DNA of 64,000 bases. Source: Actinomycetospora lutea. Lineage in GTDB: Bacteria > Actinomycetota > Actinomycetes > Mycobacteriales > Pseudonocardiaceae. How positions within the stretch are numbered: the stretch's first letter is position 1; every line of letters starts with the position of its first letter. Positions 16,443 to 25,736 of this stretch are shown in pieces. The stretch lies in assembly GCF_028737205.1 (NCBI RefSeq), contig NZ_JAQZAL010000012.1:62001-126000 (forward strand). The letters run 5' to 3'. A program made the position numbers and the translations under genes. The notes under the pieces were generated by a model. The model searched no databases, was not told where the DNA came from, and was given only the letters and a program-made list of their open reading frames with translations.

Positions 16443-17164
16443 CCGTGCAGCCCGCACTCGGTCTTGGAGAAGCCCGCCCAGCGCCCGCTGCGCGGGTCGG
16501 CGCCCGGGGCCGGCTTGGCCGTGCACGGCGCGCAGCCGATCGACGGGTAGCCGGCGTCGACCAGCGGGTTGACCAGCACCGCGTGCTCGCGGATGTAGGC
16601 GTCCATCTGCTCGTCGCTCCAGTGCGCGATCGGGTTGATCTTGACCAGCCCGTGGCGCTCGTCCCAGGTGACCAGCGGCGTGGTGGCGCGGGTCGGCGCC
16701 TCGACGCGGCGCACGCCGGTCACCCAGGCGTCGTAGTTCGCCAGCGTCCTGCGCAGCGGCTCGACCTTGCGCATCTGGCAGCACGCGCCCGGATCGGAGG
16801 CGAAGAGGTCCTTGCCGTACGTGGCGTCCTGCTCGGCGACGGTCAGCTCGGGCTCGGCCTGCACGATCCGCACGCCGTAGACCTGGGCGACCGCGTCGCG
16901 GGTGCCGAGGGTCTCGGCGAAGTGGTAACCCGTCTCGAGGAAGAGCACGTCGACCCCGGGACGCGCGGCCGCGCCGAGCTCGACCAGCACCGCGTCTTGC
17001 ATGTTCGACGCGACGATCAGGTCCTCGCCGAAGGTCTCGGCGGCCCAGGCCAGGATCGCGCGGGTGAGCTCCTCGTGGTCCTGCTCGCCCTCGAGCGCGG
17101 CGAAGCGCTCCCCGGCGGCGAGGGCCTCGGTACGCAGATCGTTGCGCGTGTCCGTGCTGGTCAT
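16439..17164 (-). CDS. cysH: APS reductase (adenylyl-sulfate reductase, thioredoxin-dependent)
   Basis: 241 aa PP-loop reductase. The Cys pairs C128-C129 (DPGACCQMRKVEPL) and C211/C214 (GYPSIGCAPC) bind a 4Fe-4S cluster, marking APS rather than PAPS specificity; catalytic C237 is in the terminal ECGLHG. Produces sulfite from APS. ATG at 17164 overlaps the stop of the Zn-ribbon ORF, so all five operon genes are coupled except cysD-cysN. Confidence 0.95.
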   Translation of the reverse strand: MTSTDTRNDLRTEALAAGERFAALEGEQDHEELTRAILAWAAETFGEDLIVASNMQDAVLVELGAAARPGVDVLFLETGYHFAETLGTRDAVAQVYGVRIVQAEPELTVAEQDATYGKDLFASDPGACCQMRKVEPLRRTLANYDAWVTGVRRVEAPTRATTPLVTWDERHGLVKINPIAHWSDEQMDAYIREHAVLVNPLVDAGYPSIGCAPCTAKPAPGADPRSGRWAGFSKTECGLHG

Positions 17165-17307
17165 GCGGATCCTCTCGCCGGTGCCGACGCCGGGGTGATG
17201 ACGAAGGTGCTGCGGCAGTCCGCGCACTCCCACGCGCCCCGCGGCTCCTCGCGGGGGCGCAGGTCCTGCTCGCCGCAGTAGGGGCAGTACTGGACGGCCA
17301 ACCTCAT
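17161..17307 (-). CDS. 48-aa zinc-ribbon-like protein between sulfite reductase and cysH
   Basis: Coupled on both sides by ATGA overlaps (17304-17307 and 17161-17164). It encodes two CxxC knuckles, CPYCG and CADC, 20 residues apart, a rubredoxin/Zn-ribbon pattern, and the rest is short and basic/acidic. Small proteins of this kind recur between sir and cysH in actinobacteria. It may be an assembly or electron-transfer partner for the reductases. Missed easily because of length. Confidence 0.8.
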   Translation of the reverse strand: MRLAVQYCPYCGEQDLRPREEPRGAWECADCRSTFVITPASAPARGSA

Positions 17308-19100
17308 GAGAGCTGCGCTTCTTCCGCGCGCACGACCCACTGGGCGAACCGCTCGCCCGGCTCCTTGTGCTCGGCGTAGGAGCGCACGAGGCGCTCGACG
17401 TAGTCGCCCAGGTCGGCGGAGAGCACCTTGTGCCCGCGCAGCTTGCGCCCGAAGCCGGCGTCGAGGCCGAGCCCGCCGCCGAGGTGCACCTGGAAGCCCG
17501 CGGCCGGGTTGCCCTCGGCGTCGTTGACGATCTGGCCCTTCAGCCCGATGTCGGCGACCTGGACCCGCGCGCAGGAGTTCGGGCAGCCGTTGAGGTGGAT
17601 CGACACCGGGTGCTCGAGGCCGTCCTGGACGTCGGCGAGGCGCCGGTCGAGCTCCTCGACGAGGTCGCCCGCGCGGTTCTTGGTGTCGACGAACGCGAGC
17701 TTGCAGAACTCGAGGCCCGTGCAGGCCATCGTCGCGCGGCGCCACGGCGTGGGCCGGGCGGGCAGGCCGAGGTGGTCGAGCGCGGTGGTCAGCCCGTCGA
17801 GGTTCGCCGGCGGCACGTCCAGCACCACGATCTTCTGGTACGGCGTGAGGCGGACACGGCCCGAGCCGGCCTCCTCGGCGGCCTTGGCGACGCCGACCAG
17901 CGTCGAGCCGCTGGTGCGCCCGGCGGGCGGGGCGACGCCGACGTAGTGGTTGCCGTCGACCTGCTCGTGGATGCCGACGTGGTCGACGGTGCCGGCGATC
18001 TCCTCGGGCGGCGGACCGTCGATCAGCTTGCGCTCCAGGTACTCGTCCTCGAGGACCTGGCGGAACTTCTCGGGGCCCCAGTCGGCGAGGAGGAACTTCA
18101 GGCGTGCGCGGGTGCGCAGACGGCGGTAGCCGTAGTCGCGGAAGAGCTTGGTGACGCCGTGCCAGACGTCGGGGACCTCGTCGAGCGGGACCCAGGCGCC
18201 GAGGCGCACCGCGAGCTTCGGGTTCGTCGAGAGCCCGCCGCCGACGTGGAGGTCGAAGCCCGGCCCGTGCTCGGGGTGGACGACGCCGACGAAGCTGATG
18301 TCGTTGACCTCGTGGGCGATGTCCTGCTGCCCGGAGATCGCCGTCTTGTACTTGCGGGGCAGGTTGGACAGCGACTTGTCGCCGATGAACCGCTCGACGA
18401 TCTCCTCGATGGCCGGGGTGCCGTCGATGATCTCGTCCTTGCTGATCCCGGCCACCGGCGAGCCGAGGACGACGCGCGGGCAGTCGCCGCAGGCCTCGGT
18501 GGTGGAGAGGTCCACGGCCTCGAGCCGGCGCCAGATCTCGGGGACGTCCTCGACGCGGATCCAGTGCAGCTGGATGTTCTCGCGGTCGGTGACGTCGGCC
18601 GTGTCGCGGGCGAAGGTCTGGGAGATCTCGCCGATGACCCGCAGCTGCTCGGTGGTCAGGCCGCCGCCGTCGACGCGCACCCGCATCATGAAATGCGGCG
18701 CGTCGAGTAGCTCCTCGTCGACGTGGCCGGTGTCGGTGCCCGGGAAGCCCTCGGCGCGCTGGGTGTAGAGCCCCATCCAGCGGAACCGGCCGCGCAGGTC
18801 GGCGGGGTCGATCGAGTCGAACCCGCGGTGGGCGTAGATGTTCTCGATCCGCGCCCGCACGTTGAGCGGGTTGTCGTCCTTCTTCGACTGCTCGTTCTTG
18901 TTCAGCGGCTCCCGGTAGCCCAGCGCCCACTGGCCCTCGGCCTTGCCCTTGCGCGCCCGCGCGGGCTTGGGCTTCGGTGGTGCGTCCTCCGTGGCCGTCG
19001 GGTGCCGCAGCGGGGTGGTCTCCGCAGCCTGGGACCTCTTCTCGGCTGACTCCTCCGAGGTCGCGGCGTTCTCGGACGACGGGGCGCCGGTAGCGGCCAT
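17304..19100 (-). CDS. sir: Ferredoxin-dependent assimilatory sulfite reductase
   Basis: 598 aa, siroheme/4Fe-4S enzyme reducing sulfite to sulfide with six electrons (Rv2391 NirA/SirA type). Two ferredoxin-like repeats each followed by a siroheme domain; cluster ligands near C460, C466, C506 and C510 (ACTGLEFCKLAF, NGCPNSC). About 55 N-terminal residues are low-complexity (A, S, E, K, P) and probably disordered. ATG at 19100 has GGAGGAA 7 bp upstream. First structural gene after a Cys leader peptide at 19211-19291. Confidence 0.93.
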   Translation of the reverse strand: MAATGAPSSENAATSEESAEKRSQAAETTPLRHPTATEDAPPKPKPARARKGKAEGQWALGYREPLNKNEQSKKDDNPLNVRARIENIYAHRGFDSIDPADLRGRFRWMGLYTQRAEGFPGTDTGHVDEELLDAPHFMMRVRVDGGGLTTEQLRVIGEISQTFARDTADVTDRENIQLHWIRVEDVPEIWRRLEAVDLSTTEACGDCPRVVLGSPVAGISKDEIIDGTPAIEEIVERFIGDKSLSNLPRKYKTAISGQQDIAHEVNDISFVGVVHPEHGPGFDLHVGGGLSTNPKLAVRLGAWVPLDEVPDVWHGVTKLFRDYGYRRLRTRARLKFLLADWGPEKFRQVLEDEYLERKLIDGPPPEEIAGTVDHVGIHEQVDGNHYVGVAPPAGRTSGSTLVGVAKAAEEAGSGRVRLTPYQKIVVLDVPPANLDGLTTALDHLGLPARPTPWRRATMACTGLEFCKLAFVDTKNRAGDLVEELDRRLADVQDGLEHPVSIHLNGCPNSCARVQVADIGLKGQIVNDAEGNPAAGFQVHLGGGLGLDAGFGRKLRGHKVLSADLGDYVERLVRSYAEHKEPGERFAQWVVRAEEAQLS

Positions 19101-19130
19101 GCGTGGGTTCCTCCGGGGTGGTGCACGGAC

Positions 19131-19173
19131 GCGCGCGGGCACGACGAGGACGACCTCGTGGCGGGTGCGCGCG
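19131..19173 (-). promoter_or_regulatory. Predicted stem-loop in the sulfite reductase leader mRNA
   Basis: Inner stem ACGAGG/CCTCGT with a 4-nt loop (19144-19159), enclosed by CGCGC/GCGCG arms. It lies between the leader peptide stop and the sir ribosome site, where an attenuating or RBS-occluding structure would be expected. No alternative antiterminator was worked out. Confidence 0.4.
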
Positions 19174-19210
19174 GGGTCCGCTCGGGCGTGGTGGCGGGGG
19201 ATCGCGCTCG

Positions 19211-19291
19211 TCAGGCGCGGCAGAGCGCGCTGGACTGGCGCACGAGGTCGACGTGACGTCGACTCACGAGAAGGGCGCCAGGCGCGGACAT
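19211..19291 (-). CDS. Cysteine leader peptide upstream of the sulfite reductase operon
   Basis: 26-codon ORF, ATG start, containing SRRHVDLVRQSSALCRA and ending TGA. The Cys codon is third from the end. The SALC ending and HVDL core are those of actinobacterial sulfur leader peptides. It is 110 bp upstream of the sulfite reductase ATG. Confidence 0.85.
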   Translation of the reverse strand: MSAPGALLVSRRHVDLVRQSSALCRA

Positions 19292-19340
19292 GCGCACCAC
19301 CCTGCCACGAGCAGGGCATCGTTTTCCACATGACGTTCAG

Positions 19341-20492
19341 CTAATGGGCGAAGGGGATCGCGGCCGGGGCGGCGTCGCGCGCGCCCGCCGGGTGCCACCA
19401 CAGGCCGCGGCGCCCCAGCTCGGGCAGGACGCCCTCGCCGACCCAGTACGCCTCCTCCAGGTGCGGGTGCCCGGAGAGGACGAACTCGGTGATCCCGAGG
19501 TCGTGGTACTCGGCGATCCGGTCGGCGACCTCGGTGTGGCTGCCGACGAGCGCGGTGCCCGCCCCGCCGCGCACGAGCCCGACGCCGGCCCACAGGTTCG
19601 GGGCGACCTCGAGGTCGGCGGCGGTCTTCGTCCCATCGGAGTGCAGCGCGCGCATGCGCCTCTGCCCCTCGGACTCGCTCTGCGACAGGCCCGCCTGCAC
19701 GTCGGAGATCATGGAGTCGGGGATGCCCTCGAGGTAGCGCTCGGCCTGGGCCCACGCGGCGTCGGAGGTGTCGCGGGCGATGACGTGCAGGCGGATGCCG
19801 AAGCGCACCTCGCGGCCCTGCGCGGCGGCGAGCCCGCGGACCCACTCGACCTTCTCCCGGACCTGCTCGGGCGGCTCGCCCCAGGTCAGGTACACGTCGA
19901 CGTGCTGCGCGGCGACCTCGCCCGCCCTGGGCGACGACCCGCCGAAGTACACCGGCGGCACCGGGTCGGTCACGCGCGTCAGCGCCGCGGACTCGACGTG
20001 GATCTGTTCGCCGTCCAGCGTCACCGTCTCGCCCGCCCACAGCCGGCGGCACACCTCGAGGAACTCGCCGGTGCGCACGTAGCGGTCGTCCTTGCCCAGG
20101 AAGTCGCCGTAGGCGCGCTGCTCGCCGGGCTCGCCGCCGGTGACGACGTTGAGCAGCAGCCGGCCCTGCGAGTGGCGCTGGAAGGTGGCGGCCTGCTGGG
20201 CGGCGAGGGTGGGGGAGATGACGCCGGGCCGGAACGCGACGAGGAACTTCAGCCGCTCGGACTCGGCGACGAGCATCGCCGTGGTCAGCCAGGCGTCCTC
20301 GCACCAGGCGCCCGTGGGGGTCAGCGCGCCCTCGAACCCGACGGTCTCGGCGGCGCGCGCGATCTGCGCCAGGTAGCCGATCTCGGCGGGGCGGACGGCG
20401 TCGGCGGCCCGCGTGGCCACGCCGTGGCCGCCGCCGACGAGGCCGCGCGAGTCGCCGTAGGTGGGCAGGAACCAGTGGGCGGTGATGCTCAT
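19341..20492 (-). CDS. ssuD: Alkanesulfonate monooxygenase
   Basis: 383 aa, FMNH2-dependent TIM-barrel enzyme that releases sulfite from alkanesulfonates. Opens with HWFLPTYGDSR, and has ERLKFLVAFRPG, LLLNVVTGGEPGEQRAYGDF, LDHDRYVRT-like segment (KDDRYVRTGEFLEVCRRLW) and VYFGGSSPRAGEVAAQHVDVYLTWGE, all SsuD features. Starts 7 bp after the transporter stop. Ends 50 bp before the sir leader peptide start on the same strand. Confidence 0.92.
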   Translation of the reverse strand: MSITAHWFLPTYGDSRGLVGGGHGVATRAADAVRPAEIGYLAQIARAAETVGFEGALTPTGAWCEDAWLTTAMLVAESERLKFLVAFRPGVISPTLAAQQAATFQRHSQGRLLLNVVTGGEPGEQRAYGDFLGKDDRYVRTGEFLEVCRRLWAGETVTLDGEQIHVESAALTRVTDPVPPVYFGGSSPRAGEVAAQHVDVYLTWGEPPEQVREKVEWVRGLAAAQGREVRFGIRLHVIARDTSDAAWAQAERYLEGIPDSMISDVQAGLSQSESEGQRRMRALHSDGTKTAADLEVAPNLWAGVGLVRGGAGTALVGSHTEVADRIAEYHDLGITEFVLSGHPHLEEAYWVGEGVLPELGRRGLWWHPAGARDAAPAAIPFAH

Positions 20493-20499
20493 GGTGCTC

Positions 20500-21804
20500 C
20501 TAGAGCGTGTCGAGGGGCTGCGCCCGCAGGGCGGCGACGGTGCTGACGACCCCGGCGAGCGCGAGGTAGCCCGCGGCGAGCCAGGGCGTGCCGCCGCCGA
20601 GGGCGAGCAGGGAGGTCAGGACCAGGGGCGTGAGCCCCGAGGCGTAGATGCCGCCGCCCTGGAAGGCGAGCGACATGCCGGTGTAGCGGGTGCGGGTGGG
20701 GAAGACCTCGGCGAACAGCGTCGACTCCGCCCCGCTGGTCAGCCCGTAGGACAGGCCCAGCATCACGACCAGGGCGAGGCCGAGCAGGACGATCGACCCG
20801 GTGCCGATGACCGCGAAGGCCGGGAAGACACCCACGACGAGCACCGCGCACCCGATCGCGAAGACCCGGCCGCGCCCGATCCGGTCGCCCCACGCGCCGG
20901 CCAGCGGCACGACCGCGGCGCTCGCCACCGCGGCCACCGTGACGGCGACGAGGACCTCGGTGCGCGGCATCCCCAGCGTGGCGACGGCGTAGGTCAGGAC
21001 GAACACGCCCCAGGTGTTGAAGGAGGCGCCCTCGGCCCAGCGCGCGAGCAGCGTCCAGGCGAGGTTGCGGCGCGACGGCGGGTCGCGCAGGACGTCGACG
21101 GCCGGCACGCGCGAGGTCTCGGCCGCGGCCTGCATGCGGCGGAACGCCGGGGTCTCCATCACCGCGAGGCGCACGACCAGGCCGACGCCGACGAGCACCA
21201 GGCTCGCGATGAACGCGACGCGCCAGCCCCAGGACAGGAAGGCGGCGTCGTCCATGACCAGCCCGAGCAGCGCGAACACGCCGGTGCCGAGCGCGAGCCC
21301 GAGGCCCAGCCCGATCTGCGGGGTGGCGCCGTAGAGGCCGCGCCTGCCGTGCGGGGCGTACTCGACGGCCATCAGGACCGCGCCGCCCCACTCCCCGCCG
21401 ATCGCGACGCCCTGGATGATCCGCAGCAGCACGAGCAGGACCGGGGCGGCGACGCCGATCGCGGCGTAGGTCGGCAGGAACCCGATGCCGGCGGTCGCGA
21501 GGCCGGTCAGGGCCATGGTGACGATCAGCGTCTCGCGCCGTCCGACCCGGTCGCCGATGTGGCCGAAGATCAGGCCGCCGATGGGGCGGGCCACGAAGCC
21601 GATCGCGAACGTCGCGAACGACAGCAGCGTCGCGACGGTCGGATCGTCGGCGCCGTAGAACAGCGCGGGGAACACGATCCCCGCGGCCGTGGCGAACAGG
21701 AAGAAGTCGTACCACTCGATCGTCGTGCCGATGAGGCTCGCGACCAGCACCGTGCGCCGGCTGGTGGTGTCCTGCGCCTCGAGCGCAGGCGTCGCCGTGG
21801 TCAT
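20500..21804 (-). CDS. MFS transporter, metabolite:H+ symporter (MHS) type
   Basis: 434 aa, 12 TM. Begins LVASLIGTTIEWYDFFLFATAAGIVFPALF; has GHIGDRVGRRETLIVTM and RIIQGVAIGGEWGGAVLMAVEYAP. Coupled to ssuD, so probably imports sulfonates with protons, replacing the SsuABC ABC transporter that usually accompanies SsuD. About 45% similar by eye to the 10.8-kb transporter, which also heads a flavin monooxygenase operon. Confidence 0.87.
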   Translation of the reverse strand: MTTATPALEAQDTTSRRTVLVASLIGTTIEWYDFFLFATAAGIVFPALFYGADDPTVATLLSFATFAIGFVARPIGGLIFGHIGDRVGRRETLIVTMALTGLATAGIGFLPTYAAIGVAAPVLLVLLRIIQGVAIGGEWGGAVLMAVEYAPHGRRGLYGATPQIGLGLGLALGTGVFALLGLVMDDAAFLSWGWRVAFIASLVLVGVGLVVRLAVMETPAFRRMQAAAETSRVPAVDVLRDPPSRRNLAWTLLARWAEGASFNTWGVFVLTYAVATLGMPRTEVLVAVTVAAVASAAVVPLAGAWGDRIGRGRVFAIGCAVLVVGVFPAFAVIGTGSIVLLGLALVVMLGLSYGLTSGAESTLFAEVFPTRTRYTGMSLAFQGGGIYASGLTPLVLTSLLALGGGTPWLAAGYLALAGVVSTVAALRAQPLDTL

Positions 21805-21837
21805 GGGTGTCCTCTGCGGTGGCGTGCGGGCGGGGGC

Positions 21838-21921
21838 TCAGCACGCCGGGCAGAGGGCGCTCCACACCCGACCGAGATCCACGTGGCGCCGGGCCACGAG
21901 GAGCAGTCGGGGGGCGCGCAC
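21838..21921 (-). CDS. Cysteine leader peptide upstream of the transporter-ssuD operon
   Basis: 27-codon ORF, GTG start, with LLLVARRHVDLGRVWSALC then PAC and TGA. Two Cys codons occur in the last four positions. Ends 33 bp before the transporter ATG. Same class as the leaders at 12.2 and 19.2 kb. Confidence 0.82.
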   Translation of the reverse strand: MRAPRLLLVARRHVDLGRVWSALCPAC

Positions 21922-22065
21922 GGATCGACCGTGCCATCCGTGATCGACCGGTTCCAGCGGGACGGCGATCTCGGTGACGTTCGCCGCAGCGGGGTTTGCG
22001 CCCGCCGGGGGAACTCCTCAGATGCGGCGGAGGGGCTCCTCGTCGGGCGGGCGCAGAATGGACCG

Positions 22066-23301
22066 GTGCCTTCCGTCCCCCCGTCCGGCGAGCCGGCGCC
22101 CGCCGACGGCGCGCTGCCCCCGGGGTCGCTCACCGGGCTCGGCACGCGCCCGTTCGGGGTGTACGTGCACGTCCCGTTCTGCGCGACCCGCTGCGGCTAC
22201 TGCGACTTCAACACCTACACCGCCTCGGACCTCGGCCTGACCAGCAGCGACGACCCCGCCTCGCCGGCGTCGTGGCTCGAGGGTCTGCGCCGCGAGCTCG
22301 ACCTGGCCGCCGCGGTCCTGGGCGGGCCGCCGGCCGCGGACACCGTCTTCCTCGGCGGCGGCACCCCGTCCCTGCTCGGCGCGGAGGGCCTGGTCGCCGT
22401 GCTCGACGCGGTGCGCGCCTCGTTCGGGCTGCGTCCGGGCGCCGAGGTGACCACCGAGGCCAACCCCGAGTCGACGACCCCCGAGCTGCTGGGCGCGATC
22501 GCCGACGCGGGCTACACGCGACTGAGCCTGGGCATGCAGTCCGACGTCGACCACGTGCTCGCCGTCCTCGACCGCCGGCACACCCCGGGCGCGGCGGTCT
22601 CCGTGGCCTCGGCGGCGCTCGCCGCCGGCCTGCGCCACGTCAACCTCGACCTCATCTACGGCACGCCGACCGAGACCGACGACGACCTGCGCCGCTCGCT
22701 CGACGCCGTCCTCGCCTCGGGCGCCGACCACGTCTCGGCGTACGGGCTGATCGTCGAGGAGGGCACGGCGCTCGCGCGGCGGATCGCGCGCGGCGAGATC
22801 CCGATGCCCGACGACGACGTGCTCGCCGACCGCTACGAGATCGTCGACGACGTGCTCTCCACCGCGGGGTTCGGCTGGTACGAGGTGTCGAACTGGGCGC
22901 GCTCGCAGGACGCGCGGTGCCGGCACAACCTGGGCTACTGGGGCGGCGGCGACTGGTGGGGCGCCGGGCCGGGCGCGCACTCGCACGTCGGCGGCACCCG
23001 CTGGTGGAACGTCCGCCACCCCGCCCGCTACTCGGCGGCGCTGGCCGCGGGGCGCTCGCCCGCCGAGGCCCGCGAGCGCGTGACGCCCGACGAGGCGCAC
23101 CTCGAGCAGGTGCTCCTGGAGTTGCGGACCATCGACGGTGTCGAGGCGTCGGCCCTCGACCCGTCGGGGCGCGCGGCGGGCGACCGGGCCGCGCGCGACG
23201 GGCTGCTGGCCCCCGACGCCTGGGCCGGCGGACGCGCCGTGCTCACCCGGCGCGGACGCCTCCTCGCCGACGGCGTCGCGCTGGCCCTGGCGGAACGCTG
23301 A
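22066..23301 (+). CDS. hemW: HemW-type radical SAM protein (coproporphyrinogen III oxidase-like)
   Basis: 411 aa. Radical SAM cluster CxxxCxxC at C39/C43/C46 ([17 protein letters not shown]), [11 protein letters not shown] segment and TEANPEST; C-terminal HemN_C part includes [21 protein letters not shown]. HemW is now regarded as a heme chaperone rather than an oxidase. GTG start at 22066 with a TxxxAT-like -10 (CAGAAT) ending 6 nt upstream, so the mRNA may be leaderless. Syntenic with mycobacteria upstream of hrcA. Confidence 0.9.
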   Translation: MPSVPPSGEPAPADGALPPGSLTGLGTRPFGVYVHVPFCATRCGYCDFNTYTASDLGLTSSDDPASPASWLEGLRRELDLAAAVLGGPPAADTVFLGGGTPSLLGAEGLVAVLDAVRASFGLRPGAEVTTEANPESTTPELLGAIADAGYTRLSLGMQSDVDHVLAVLDRRHTPGAAVSVASAALAAGLRHVNLDLIYGTPTETDDDLRRSLDAVLASGADHVSAYGLIVEEGTALARRIARGEIPMPDDDVLADRYEIVDDVLSTAGFGWYEVSNWARSQDARCRHNLGYWGGGDWWGAGPGAHSHVGGTRWWNVRHPARYSAALAAGRSPAEARERVTPDEAHLEQVLLELRTIDGVEASALDPSGRAAGDRAARDGLLAPDAWAGGRAVLTRRGRLLADGVALALAER

Positions 23302-23353
23302 GGGGCCGGCGCGTCGTCGTCCGCGGCGTGGAGGGGATCCTCGCCGAACGCTC

Positions 23354-23377
23354 CCGAGGTTGAGTCCGAGGTTGAGT
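23354..23377. repeat. 12-bp tandem repeat upstream of hrcA
   Basis: CCGAGGTTGAGT occurs twice with no gap, in the hemW-hrcA intergenic region. No CIRCE element (TTAGCACTC-N9-GAGTGCTAA) is present, so this pair is the only obvious repeat in the promoter zone. Confidence 0.6.
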
Positions 23378-23494
23378 CGGACGGACGCAGCTGTCGTGAG
23401 CCCGGTCTCGCCGTCCCCCGGACGCCCCGGCCCACCTCGCCTACCATGGAGGGTCGGACCGGACGGAGCTCGACCATCGTGGGAGGTGGGCGCG

Positions 23495-24514
23495 GTGAAC
23501 GCCGAGGAGCGCCGCGTCGCCGTCCTGCGCGCCATCGTGGCCGACTTCGTGGCCACCAACGAGCCGGTCGGCTCGAAGGCCCTCGTGGAGCGCCACAACC
23601 TCGGCGTCTCCAGCGCCACCGTGCGCAACGACATGGCGGCGCTCGAGGAGGACGGCTACATCGCCCAGCCCCACACCAGCGCCGGCCGGGTGCCCACCGA
23701 CAAGGGCTACCGCCTCTTCGTCGACCGGTTGCACCAGGTCAAGCCGCTCTCGGCCGCGGAGCGCCGGGCGATCACGACCTTCCTCGAGGGCGCGGTCGAC
23801 CTCGACGACGTCCTCAAGCGCAGCGTGCGGCTGCTCGCGCAGCTCACGCGCCAGGTCGCCGTCATCCAGTACCCGACGCTGACCCGCTCGCTGGTGCGCC
23901 ACCTCGAGGTCGTGCGGCTGACGCCGGCCCGGCTGATGCTCGTGCTCATCACCGACACCGGGCGGGTCGACCAGCGCGTGGTCGACCTCGGCGACGTCCT
24001 CGACGAGGACGACGTCTCGCGGCTGCGCGCGCTGCTCAACAACGCGCTGGTCGGCCAGCCGCTGGCCACGGCGTCGGCGCGGATGTCCGAGCTGCCCGAC
24101 GACGCCCCGGCCGGTCTGCGGTCGCCGCTGCTCAGCGTGGCCGCGGTGCTGCTGGAGGCCCTGCTGGAGCGGCCCGAGGAGCGCCTCGTGCTGGGCGGCA
24201 CGGCCAACCTCACGCGGGCGGGCACCGACGCCGCGGCGCTGCGGGGCATGCTGGAGGCGCTGGAGGAGCAGGTGGTGGTGCTGCGCCTGCTCACCTCGGC
24301 GAGCGACCCCGGGACGGTCACCGTGCGGATCGGCGAGGAGAACGAGTCCGAGGACCTGTGGAGTGCCTCCACGGTGTCGATCGGGTACGGAGCGGGCACG
24401 ACCGCCCTGGGCGGGATGGGCGTCGTGGGACCGACGCGGATGGACTACCCCAGCGCGATCGCGGCGGTGCGTGCGGTCGCGCGCTACGTCGGTGAGATCG
24501 TCGGGGGACGCTGA
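23495..24514 (+). CDS. hrcA: Heat-inducible transcription repressor HrcA
   Basis: 339 aa. N-terminal winged helix ([32 protein letters not shown] then [16 protein letters not shown]) followed by the GAF-like dimerisation domain and the conserved [26 protein letters not shown] end. Represses groE/dnaK-class heat shock genes at CIRCE. GTG start with GGGAGG ribosome site. Followed by dnaJ, as in most actinobacteria. Confidence 0.96.
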   Translation: MNAEERRVAVLRAIVADFVATNEPVGSKALVERHNLGVSSATVRNDMAALEEDGYIAQPHTSAGRVPTDKGYRLFVDRLHQVKPLSAAERRAITTFLEGAVDLDDVLKRSVRLLAQLTRQVAVIQYPTLTRSLVRHLEVVRLTPARLMLVLITDTGRVDQRVVDLGDVLDEDDVSRLRALLNNALVGQPLATASARMSELPDDAPAGLRSPLLSVAAVLLEALLERPEERLVLGGTANLTRAGTDAAALRGMLEALEEQVVVLRLLTSASDPGTVTVRIGEENESEDLWSASTVSIGYGAGTTALGGMGVVGPTRMDYPSAIAAVRAVARYVGEIVGGR

Positions 24515-24578
24515 GCACAGTCGGGGCGAGCCCCGGACGGGCGCCGGCACGGATGAGACAGGACGGACGAGGACCAGC

Positions 24579-25736
24579 GTGGCGAAGGACTACTACGGAA
24601 TCCTGGGTGTCTCCCGGGACGCGGACGACGGCGAGATCAAGCGGGCCTACCGCAAACTCGCCCGCGAGCTGCACCCCGACGTCAACCCCGACGCCGAGAC
24701 CCAGGCGCGGTTCCAGGACGTCAAGAACGCCTACGAGGTCCTGACCGACCCGCAGAAGCGGCGCATCGTCGACCTCGGCGGCGACCCGCTGGAGACCCGC
24801 GGCGGCGGTGGCGGAGGCGGTGGCGGCTTCTCCGCGGCCGGCTTCGGCGGCCTCGGCGACATCATGGACGCGTTCTTCGGCGCCGCGGGGGCCGGCGGCG
24901 GGCGCGGCCCGCGCAGCCGCGTGCAGCCCGGCGAGGACGCGCTGATCCGCATCGACCTCACGCTCGAGGAGTGCGCGACGGGCGTGGCGCGCGACCTCAC
25001 CGTCGACACCGCCGTGCTCTGCGAGAAGTGCCACGGCGGCGGCGCCGAGCCGGGCACGCGCACCGAGACCTGTGACACCTGCGACGGGCGCGGCGAGATC
25101 CAGAACGTGCAGCGCTCGTTCATCGGCCAGGTCGTCACCGCCCGCGCCTGCCCGGTCTGCCGCGGCACCGGCGAGATCATCCCCAGCCCGTGCGCGCAGT
25201 GCGGCGGCGACGGGCGCGTGCGCTCGCGGCGCACCGTCACCGTGCAGGTGCCGGCGGGTGTCGGCGACGGCATGCGCATCCGGATGGCCAACCAGGGCGA
25301 GGTCGGGCCCGGCGGGGGGCCGGCCGGTGACCTCTACATCGAGGTCTCCGAGGAGCGCCACGAGTACTTCACCCGCGACGGCGTCGACCTGCACTGCCAC
25401 GTCAGCCTGCCGATGACCGCGGCCGCCCTGGGCACGACGCTGCCGCAGCGCACGCTCGAGGGCGACGAGGAGCTGACGATCGAGGCGGGCACGCAGCCGA
25501 ACACCACGCTGACGCTCCGCGGGCGCGGCATGCCCCGCCTGCGCTCCACGGGGCGCACGGACGGGCGCGGCGACCTGCTGGTGCACCTCGACGTCCAGGT
25601 GCCCGACCGCCTCGACACCCGCCAGACGGAGCTGCTGCGCGAGCTCGCCGAGCTCCGCGGGGAGGAGCGCCCGGACCTCGCGGCCCACCGCAACGGCCTG
25701 TTCGGGCGCCGGCGCTCGGGCGGTCGCACGCGGTGA
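24579..25736 (+). CDS. dnaJ: Molecular chaperone DnaJ (DnaJ2)
   Basis: 385 aa. J domain with HPD (ELHPDVNPD, about residues 30-38), Gly-rich stretch ([10 protein letters not shown]), four CxxCxGxG zinc repeats ([32 protein letters not shown]), then the C-terminal substrate-binding domain. Co-chaperone of DnaK. The stop overlaps the GTG of rsmE (GTGA). Confidence 0.96.
   Translation: MAKDYYGILGVSRDADDGEIKRAYRKLARELHPDVNPDAETQARFQDVKNAYEVLTDPQKRRIVDLGGDPLETRGGGGGGGGGFSAAGFGGLGDIMDAFFGAAGAGGGRGPRSRVQPGEDALIRIDLTLEECATGVARDLTVDTAVLCEKCHGGGAEPGTRTETCDTCDGRGEIQNVQRSFIGQVVTARACPVCRGTGEIIPSPCAQCGGDGRVRSRRTVTVQVPAGVGDGMRIRMANQGEVGPGGGPAGDLYIEVSEERHEYFTRDGVDLHCHVSLPMTAAALGTTLPQRTLEGDEELTIEAGTQPNTTLTLRGRGMPRLRSTGRTDGRGDLLVHLDVQVPDRLDTRQTELLRELAELRGEERPDLAAHRNGLFGRRRSGGRTR

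Noticed and set aside
20461-22065. In-frame upstream extension of hemW by more than 500 codons
   Set aside because: It runs antisense through the transporter and leader peptide; the SAM motif position and the -10 box fix the start at 22066.
23302-23494. CIRCE operator before hrcA
   Set aside because: No TTAGCACTC/GAGTGCTAA pair is present; only an unrelated 12-bp tandem repeat.
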